From NCBI GenBank assembly GCA_902519325.1, contig CABYJU010000006.1:1-64000 (forward strand): a stretch of 64,000 nucleotides of DNA. Direction: 5' to 3'. Shown here piece after piece: positions 57,927-64,000 of the stretch. The notes under the pieces were generated by a model. The model was not told the DNA's origin and searched no databases. It saw only the letters and a list, made by a program, of their open reading frames with translations. A program made the translations under genes and the position numbers. The stretch is from an uncultured Pelagibacteraceae bacterium (GTDB lineage: Bacteria > Pseudomonadota > Alphaproteobacteria > Pelagibacterales > Pelagibacteraceae). Every line of letters starts with the position of its first letter. Positions within the stretch are counted from its first letter, which is position 1.

Positions 57927-58376
57927 TTAAACTGTTTTTAAAAATTCTAACACTTCTTTTGCGTGGTCTTTAACTTTTACTGAACGCCATTCTTTAATAA
58001 TTTTGTCATCTTTTAATAAAAATGTACTTCTAATAAGTCCCATAAATTCTCTACCCATGAATTTTTTTTTACCCCAAACTTTGTATGCTTTAATTGCTTC
58101 TTTTTTTACGTCTGCTACCAAATCAAACTTAATTTTAAATTTATCTCTAAATTTTTCATGACTTTCCATACTATCTTTAGAAATACCAATTACTTCACAG
58201 TCTAATTTTTTAAATTGTGAAAGTAGAGAATTGAAGTCTTTTGTCTCAACTGTGCACCCTGGTGTATTATCTTTTGGATAGAAATATAAAACTTTATATT
58301 TACTTTTGATTTTCTTTAGCTCTAAAAGTTTTGAATTGGTTGATGGGATTTTGAAATTAGGAGCTTTATTTGGCAT
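57927..58376 (-). CDS. bcp: Thiol peroxidase Bcp/PrxQ
   Basis: YFYPKDNTPGCTVETKDFN. Confidence 0.96.
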   Translation of the reverse strand: MPNKAPNFKIPSTNSKLLELKKIKSKYKVLYFYPKDNTPGCTVETKDFNSLLSQFKKLDCEVIGISKDSMESHEKFRDKFKIKFDLVADVKKEAIKAYKVWGKKKFMGREFMGLIRSTFLLKDDKIIKEWRSVKVKDHAKEVLEFLKTV

Positions 58377-58419
58377 ATTTTTTCGTAGATTAAAATTTAT
58401 AATGATGTATTAAACCTTT

Positions 58420-58806
58420 ATGAGCATTAAATCAGCACAAACATTGGTCGCAGAAGCTTTGACAGAAATCAAGACACTTTCCCCAGCGGAAGCATTAGAG
58501 ATGGTAAACAGTGATAAATGCAATTTAATTGATATAAGAGATATTCGAGAACTTGAGAAAATGGGAAGAATAGAAAATTCTCATCACATTCCTAGAGGAA
58601 TGTTGGAGTTTTGGATGGATCCAGATAGTCCTTACTTTAAAGAAGGCAAGATAGATATGAACAAAGAAATGGTTTTATTTTGTGCAGGTGGATTAAGATC
58701 TGCACTAGCTACAAAATCATTGAAAGACATGGGGTTTGAAAAAATTTCACATATAGACGGAGGCTTTTCTCAAATGAAGAGCAGTGGCTTTAAAGTAGAG
58801 AAATAA
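58420..58806 (+). CDS. Rhodanese-like domain protein
   Basis: NLIDIRDIRELEKMGRIENSHHIPRGMLEFWMD; VLFCAGGLRSALATKSL. Confidence 0.95.
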   Translation: MSIKSAQTLVAEALTEIKTLSPAEALEMVNSDKCNLIDIRDIRELEKMGRIENSHHIPRGMLEFWMDPDSPYFKEGKIDMNKEMVLFCAGGLRSALATKSLKDMGFEKISHIDGGFSQMKSSGFKVEK

Positions 58807-58809
58807 AAA

Positions 58810-59283
58810 TTAATCAAATAAACTTATTCTCTTTGCGAAAAAAATTCTGATTACCCAGTATATAAATAATCCTAAAGGACCAATAAAATATGTGATTATT
58901 AAAGGAAAAAAGACTAGAATTTTTGACATATAAAACCTCTGGCTATCTCTAACAATCCAAGATCCACAAAACAAATTTATAGCCAAGAAGTGCGTCCAAA
59001 ATAAAATTAAAAACTCATTATTCTCAAAAAGCTCAGCAAGATCATAAAAACTTAAATATAAAATAAAGTTTTTATCAAAATCATATCCGGCAAAAAAGAA
59101 TATATATAATAGATAAACATAAACACTTGCCAAAATAAATGTTGGAATTATTGATGTAACAAATAAACCACAAACTTTAGTTTGTGGAAAAATAATAAGC
59201 ATTAACCAAAAAGGTATTACACCTATATTCAACCACATATAGATCATTTCTACTGTAAAAAATGCAGATATTTGTTCAATCAT
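58810..59283 (-). CDS. ABA4-like membrane protein (putative)
   Basis: 4 TM; WTHFLAINLFCGSWIVRDSQR; IGPLGLFIYWVIR. Confidence 0.65.
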   Translation of the reverse strand: MIEQISAFFTVEMIYMWLNIGVIPFWLMLIIFPQTKVCGLFVTSIIPTFILASVYVYLLYIFFFAGYDFDKNFILYLSFYDLAELFENNEFLILFWTHFLAINLFCGSWIVRDSQRFYMSKILVFFPLIITYFIGPLGLFIYWVIRIFFAKRISLFD

Positions 59284-59310
59284 CAGGGTTATATTATATT
59301 AAATGCAATA

Positions 59311-59874
59311 ATGATTCCTATAAAAAATAAAAAAAAAAACTTAGAAGCGACAATTGATGAAATGCGCAACTTTGCACTTAATTATGTAGAAAAATTTGCA
59401 CCATCAAAACAACAGCTAAAAACATATCTTTTAAAGAAATATTTAAGATCTAAAGTTGATAACGTTAAAAGAAGCAATATTTCAGATCTAATCGAGATTG
59501 TAGCTGAAGATTTAGAAAAGTCTAAATTTATAAATGATAAATTTTATTCAGAAACAAAAGCGAAAAGTCTAATCCAAAGAGGTTCATCAATAAATAAGAT
59601 TAGAAATTATTTAATAAGCAAAGGAGTTGGAGAAAAATACATAAAAAATACAATTGAACAAATTAATGAAAATAATGAAGATCAAGATTTTTTTTCAGCC
59701 ATAAAAGTTTGTAAAAAAAAAAGAATTGGTCCTTCAAGAACTGAAGATAATAGACCTTTATTCTATAAAAAAGATATTGGTATATTAGCAAGATCTGGAT
59801 TTGATTTTGAAGTTTCCAGAAGAGTAATGGAACTAGATAAAGAGGAATATTTGAAAATTATAAATCTTCTTTAG
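59311..59874 (+). CDS. recX: Regulatory protein RecX
   Basis: NFALNYVEKFAPSKQQLKTYLLKK; start trimmed to MIPIKNK at 59311. Confidence 0.82.
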   Translation: MIPIKNKKKNLEATIDEMRNFALNYVEKFAPSKQQLKTYLLKKYLRSKVDNVKRSNISDLIEIVAEDLEKSKFINDKFYSETKAKSLIQRGSSINKIRNYLISKGVGEKYIKNTIEQINENNEDQDFFSAIKVCKKKRIGPSRTEDNRPLFYKKDIGILARSGFDFEVSRRVMELDKEEYLKIINLL

Positions 59875-60007
59875 ACTTTTTGTTCTTTTCTTCTAAATAA
59901 TACTGAATTTTGCTTTTGATATAGTTTTTTACCATCACAAATACTATTAATCCAAAAATTGATACAGAAACTATTATAATTAATATTATTCTTAATTGTT
60001 CACTCAT
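59858..60007 (-). CDS. Small membrane protein, 49 aa (not in ORF track)
   Basis: MSEQLRIILIIIVSVSIFGLIVFVMVKNYIKSKIQYYLEEKNKKSKEDL*; ATG overlaps cysQ stop (TAATG). Confidence 0.6.
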   Translation of the reverse strand: MSEQLRIILIIIVSVSIFGLIVFVMVKNYIKSKIQYYLEEKNKKSKEDL

Positions 60008-60777
60008 TATATATTTTTATTTCTTTTCAAAATTATACTAGGATTTTTAAAATTTTCTTTTCCGTAAAGTATTTCATTTCCCTCAAAATCTGTAACTATA
60101 CCCCCTGCATTTTCAAGAATAGCATGCCCAGCTGCTATATCCCATTCACATGCTCTAGGCTCTGCAACATAGCCGTCGTATTCATTTGAAGCTATTACAC
60201 AAAATTTTAAAGAACTTTTCATCCTTTTAAATTCGCTAACATTCATTGTTTGATAAATTTTATTAATTTCAGGTTTTAGTTTATTTGAATATGATACAAA
60301 TTTAAGTTTATTATTTGAAATTTTTGAACAGTCTAATTTTATATGTTGACTATTAATTATTTCAAATGAACAACCTTTCTCATAAGAATAAAATAATCTA
60401 TTTTTAGCGGGTGCATATATTATACCTGCTACTGCTCGATTATTAATTATTAAACCAGCATTTAGAGTAAATTCGTCAAGATCATTAATATAATCATAAG
60501 TGCCATCAATTGGATCTATTAGCCAAAAATTTTTTAAATCTTTCTTGGATTTATTATGACTAGTTTCTTCTGATACAATCGGTATTTGAGGAGTTAAGTT
60601 ATTTATTTTTTCAGTTAAAATTCTATTAACTTCAAGATCGCCATTGCTAACAGGTGTGTTATCTTCCTTAATTTCTTTTATTAAGCCTTTTTTTCTTAAT
60701 TCTATTGAAACTTTTCCTGCATATAAAAAAGTGTCAATTAGATTTTCTATTGCTGCCTTTATTTCGATTTGTTTCAT
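60007..60777 (-). CDS. cysQ: 3'(2'),5'-bisphosphate nucleotidase CysQ
   Basis: SEETSHNKSKK; FWLIDPIDGTYDYIN; CEWDIAAGHAILENAGG. Confidence 0.9.
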   Translation of the reverse strand: MKQIEIKAAIENLIDTFLYAGKVSIELRKKGLIKEIKEDNTPVSNGDLEVNRILTEKINNLTPQIPIVSEETSHNKSKKDLKNFWLIDPIDGTYDYINDLDEFTLNAGLIINNRAVAGIIYAPAKNRLFYSYEKGCSFEIINSQHIKLDCSKISNNKLKFVSYSNKLKPEINKIYQTMNVSEFKRMKSSLKFCVIASNEYDGYVAEPRACEWDIAAGHAILENAGGIVTDFEGNEILYGKENFKNPSIILKRNKNI

Positions 60778-60945
60778 TTATTCTAACTTTTCTAATTCGA
60801 TATTTTTAGCATTGATAACTTTTTTTCCTACATTTTCGAAATTCACAGTTACTTTTTCTTTAATAATTGACTGTACTTGTCCTATTCCCCAATCTTTATT
60901 ATTAGGATTTATAACTTTATCACCTGGTTCAAAATCTAAAATCAT
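60778..60945 (-). CDS. DUF3553-like small protein, 55 aa (not in ORF track)
   Basis: [58 protein letters not shown] directly abuts cysQ ATG. Confidence 0.82.
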   Translation of the reverse strand: MILDFEPGDKVINPNNKDWGIGQVQSIIKEKVTVNFENVGKKVINAKNIELEKLE

Positions 60946-60986
60946 TTGATTTTACTTATAATAGAAATGAGTATAAATACCACCAC

Positions 60987-62105
60987 ATGAATTTAGAGTT
61001 AAACTCAATTGGATTAAATAAGAAACCGTCTGATACAAAAGTAATTGTAGCTATGTCTGGTGGTGTAGATTCATCTACAGTTGCAGGTTTGATGAAAATG
61101 CAAGGATATAATGTTACCGGCATAACATTAAAACTATACAACGATAGTAAAGAAGTTGTTAAATCAAAAGTATGTTGCTCAGGCCAAGATGTTATAGATG
61201 CAAAAAGAGTTGCTCATAAATTAGATATTGATCATAAAATTCTTTATTACCAAGATAAATTTAAGCAAGGTGTTATTGATAATTTTGTAGAAAGTTACTT
61301 AAAAGGAGAAACTCCAATACCATGCGTACAGTGTAATCAAACTGTCAAATTTAAAGATTTATATGAAGTTGCTAAAGATTTAAATGCTGATGCTTTGATC
61401 ACAGGTCATTACGTAAAAAATATAACAATAAATGAAAAAAATAATATGTATAGAGCAGTAGATGAAAATAGAGATCAAAGTTATTTTCTATTTAATACTA
61501 CAAGAGAGCAATTAAATTATTTACGATTTCCATTAGGTGGAATGTTAAAAAATGAAACTAGAGAAATTGCTAAAAAACTAAATTTAAATGTTGCAGATAA
61601 GCCAGATAGTCAAGATATATGTTTTGTTCCTAACGGAGACTATTCATCAGTAATAAAAAAGTTTAAGCCAGATTCATTAAAAAAAGGTAATATTAAAAAT
61701 CTAAATGGTGAAGTAATAGGCGTTCATGATGGAATTATAAATTTTACTATTGGTCAAAGAAAAGGAATTAAAGTATCTGACAAAGAGGCATTATATGTAA
61801 TTAAAATTGATGCAGAAAATAATGAGATAATTGTTGGAAGTAGAGAACATCTAGGAAAAAAGAAAATTAATTTAAAAAATATTAATCTATTATCCAATAA
61901 AAACGAATTAAATGAAAATATATTAGTCAAAGTTAGGTCTACAGGAAAGTTATTAAGCGCCAATGTAAATTTTATAAACGAGAATGATGCTGAGGTAAAT
62001 TTAGATAATTCTGAAGATGGTATTTCACCTGGACAAGCATGTGTCTTTTATAAAAAAGACCAATTTGGTCACAAAGTTCTTGGGGGTGGTTGGATTAAAG
62101 AATAA
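60987..62105 (+). CDS. mnmA: tRNA-specific 2-thiouridylase MnmA
   Basis: [41 protein letters not shown]. Confidence 0.97.
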   Translation: MNLELNSIGLNKKPSDTKVIVAMSGGVDSSTVAGLMKMQGYNVTGITLKLYNDSKEVVKSKVCCSGQDVIDAKRVAHKLDIDHKILYYQDKFKQGVIDNFVESYLKGETPIPCVQCNQTVKFKDLYEVAKDLNADALITGHYVKNITINEKNNMYRAVDENRDQSYFLFNTTREQLNYLRFPLGGMLKNETREIAKKLNLNVADKPDSQDICFVPNGDYSSVIKKFKPDSLKKGNIKNLNGEVIGVHDGIINFTIGQRKGIKVSDKEALYVIKIDAENNEIIVGSREHLGKKKINLKNINLLSNKNELNENILVKVRSTGKLLSANVNFINENDAEVNLDNSEDGISPGQACVFYKKDQFGHKVLGGGWIKE

Positions 62106-62111
62106 TTAATT

Positions 62112-62195
62112 TTACTTTTTCTTATTCTTTTTTCTTGCTCTTCTTTTTTTAGAGCCCATTTTTCTTCGGCCTCTATGCTTTTTAGGGTATCCCAT
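62112..62195 (-). CDS. 27-aa extremely basic peptide (not in ORF track)
   Basis: MGYPKKHRGRRKMGSKKRRARKKNKKK*; SD AAGGAG 4-5 nt upstream of ATG on the minus strand. Confidence 0.72.
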   Translation of the reverse strand: MGYPKKHRGRRKMGSKKRRARKKNKKK

Positions 62196-62270
62196 AATCT
62201 CCTTAGTTTTACAATTTTATTGACTTATTTGAGGGATATAGCATTGTCAATATAACTAATCAATTTTTTT

Positions 62271-63449
62271 ATGGTTAATTCAGTTAAAACTTTTTTGAAA
62301 CAAGTAGGAAAAGATTATCAAAATCAGTCAGTTAATCCGCCAGTAGTAAGAGCTTCAACAATAATATTTAAAACTCTTCAAGATATAAAGAAAACACAAA
62401 GTAATTATAAAAAAAATCCCTTAAGCAAAAATTTTGATTATGGTAGAAAAGGAACATCAACAACTTTTGCACTACAAGAACTATTAAGAAAAATTGAAAA
62501 TGCTTATCAAGTTTATTTAACACCAACAGGATTTGGTGCAGTTTTTCTTGGAGTGATTAGTGTTGTAAGACCTGGTGATGAAATAATTATAACGGACTCA
62601 GTCTACTCTCCCACGAGATTTTTAACCGAAGACTATTTAAAAAAATTCAATATTAAAGCAGTTTTTTATGATCCAAAAAACTTAGATGACTTAAAAAAAA
62701 AAATTACAAATAAGACTAAACTTATTTTTGTTGAAAACCCAGGAAGTAACACATTTGAATTTCAAGATTTAAAAAAAATATTATCATTTGCTAAGAATAA
62801 GAATATTTATACAGCTATTGATAACACATGGGGAACACCTTATTTAATCAAGCCTTTAGACTTAGGTTTTGATATGTCTATAGTTTCAGCGACAAAATAT
62901 TATTCTGGTCATTCAGATGTTATGGGTGGCAGTTTAGCTATTAAAAAAAGACTTTTTAAAGAAGTGGAATTAAGTCAAAAAGCAGTTGGTTTAAGACTAA
63001 GCCCTGATGATGCCTATTTAATTATGAGAGGACTAAGAACATTAGATATTAGGCTAGACAAGCATCAAGAAAATACCATCAAGGTAGCTAATTTTTTGAG
63101 CAAACAAAAAAAAGTTAAAGAGGTTTTTTACCCAATTAAAAAAAACATTAAACAATACAAAATGTGGAAAAAGTATTATTCAGGATCATCTGGGTTAATG
63201 GGTGTAAAAATTATTTCTAAAAATAAAAACTCTGTAATAAAATTTTTGAATAAATTAAAATTATTTGCCCATGGTTACAGTTGGGGAGGATTTGAAAGTC
63301 TTGCTTTATATCAAGACAAATTGGCACTGGGTAATAGGAGCTACACAAAGCTTAGTAATAACGAACATATTATAAGATTACATATTGGTTTAGAAGACCC
63401 AAATGATTTGATTGCTGACATTAAACAGGCTATTAAATCTGTAAGATGA
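62271..63449 (+). CDS. metC: Cystathionine beta-lyase / Cys-Met metabolism PLP enzyme
   Basis: NPPVVRASTIIF; FDYGRKGTSTTFALQ; SATKYYSGHSDVMGG. Confidence 0.94.
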   Translation: MVNSVKTFLKQVGKDYQNQSVNPPVVRASTIIFKTLQDIKKTQSNYKKNPLSKNFDYGRKGTSTTFALQELLRKIENAYQVYLTPTGFGAVFLGVISVVRPGDEIIITDSVYSPTRFLTEDYLKKFNIKAVFYDPKNLDDLKKKITNKTKLIFVENPGSNTFEFQDLKKILSFAKNKNIYTAIDNTWGTPYLIKPLDLGFDMSIVSATKYYSGHSDVMGGSLAIKKRLFKEVELSQKAVGLRLSPDDAYLIMRGLRTLDIRLDKHQENTIKVANFLSKQKKVKEVFYPIKKNIKQYKMWKKYYSGSSGLMGVKIISKNKNSVIKFLNKLKLFAHGYSWGGFESLALYQDKLALGNRSYTKLSNNEHIIRLHIGLEDPNDLIADIKQAIKSVR

Positions 63450-64000
63450 ATGACACCAAATTTTTTCCAACAAAAAAAGCATTAGTTACTGTAATAGCAG
63501 CATCCGTTGTTGTTATTATTGCATTAGGAATAAGACAAACTTTTGGAATGTTTTATTTTGATTTTGCAACTGATTTAGATATCACCATAACACAGTTCGG
63601 CTTTACAATGGGATTACAGCTCTTATTGTGGGGTGTTTTCAGTCCTATGTTTGGAATTATTACGGACAAGTATGGTGGTAATATTGCAATCTTTATTGGT
63701 TTTGTTTTTTATTTGTTAGCAATTTTATTGTTTTATTCAGGTTTTAATACTGGTTATTATTTTACTATAACAATCGGAATATTAGTTGGTGTTGGACTGG
63801 GATCTACAGCTATCAGTATACCTGTTTCAGTTGTTGCAAAACATTTTCCAGTATCAAGCAGAACAATAGCAACAGGAATAGTAACCTCAGCAGGATCTTT
63901 TGGATATTTTATATCACCATTAATCACTAGATATTCACTTGTTGAACATGGGTGGGAGAATACAATGCTATTTTTCTGTTTCTTTTTAGGTTTAGGATTA
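63446..64000 (+). CDS. MFS transporter, 3' end beyond window
   Basis: MNDTKFFPTKKALVTVIAASVVVIIALGIRQTFGMF...SPMFGIITDKYGG; ATGA overlap with metC stop. Confidence 0.88.
   Translation, partial: MNDTKFFPTKKALVTVIAASVVVIIALGIRQTFGMFYFDFATDLDITITQFGFTMGLQLLLWGVFSPMFGIITDKYGGNIAIFIGFVFYLLAILLFYSGFNTGYYFTITIGILVGVGLGSTAISIPVSVVAKHFPVSSRTIATGIVTSAGSFGYFISPLITRYSLVEHGWENTMLFFCFFLGLGL

Noticed and set aside
1-64000. CRISPR arrays, insertion sequences, prophage genes, tRNA/rRNA genes
   Set aside because: No spaced repeat arrays, transposase/integrase motifs, phage structural genes or tRNA T-loop-like sequences outside CDSs were seen by eye; small RNAs cannot be excluded without Infernal/tRNAscan.

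Overview
AT-rich, very compact alphaproteobacterial chromosome segment. Composition, gene density and gene content (TPP riboswitch next to an SSS-family transporter that looks like thiV, TauABC/Tpa/Ald, TRAP and ABC uptake systems) suggest SAR11/Candidatus Pelagibacter; there is no rRNA in the window to prove it. I see no rRNA, tRNA, CRISPR array, prophage, transposon or integron. Most genes are metabolic: ppc (partial), an oligopeptide ABC operon, a TRAP operon with an isocitrate-lyase-family enzyme, an island of tiny proteins (18-21.8 kb), cysE/cysK, a sugar-type ABC operon without an ATPase, a SnoaL/cupin/MetE-like cluster of unknown function, a probable organosulfonate (taurine) region, cytochromes, thiV, rseP, HU, amtB, recX, cysQ, mnmA and metC. 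Observations most worth a second look: (1) an unlisted 27-aa extremely basic peptide gene with a strong Shine-Dalgarno after mnmA; (2) a tandem pair of SMR-family transporters both lacking the essential Glu14 (Gly instead); (3) a HAD/CbbY-like protein whose DxD nucleophile motif is destroyed (FGSIGTL) while the other motifs remain; (4) strong intercistronic hairpins directly after the binding-protein gene in all four uptake operons; (5) a TauC-like permease with a ~380-aa N-terminal extension; (6) an internally duplicated HTH regulator facing two 18-bp direct repeats spaced 32 bp; (7) CATG-overlapping divergent start codons implying leaderless transcription. Three other small genes absent from the ORF track were read manually (DUF3553-like protein and two small membrane proteins).
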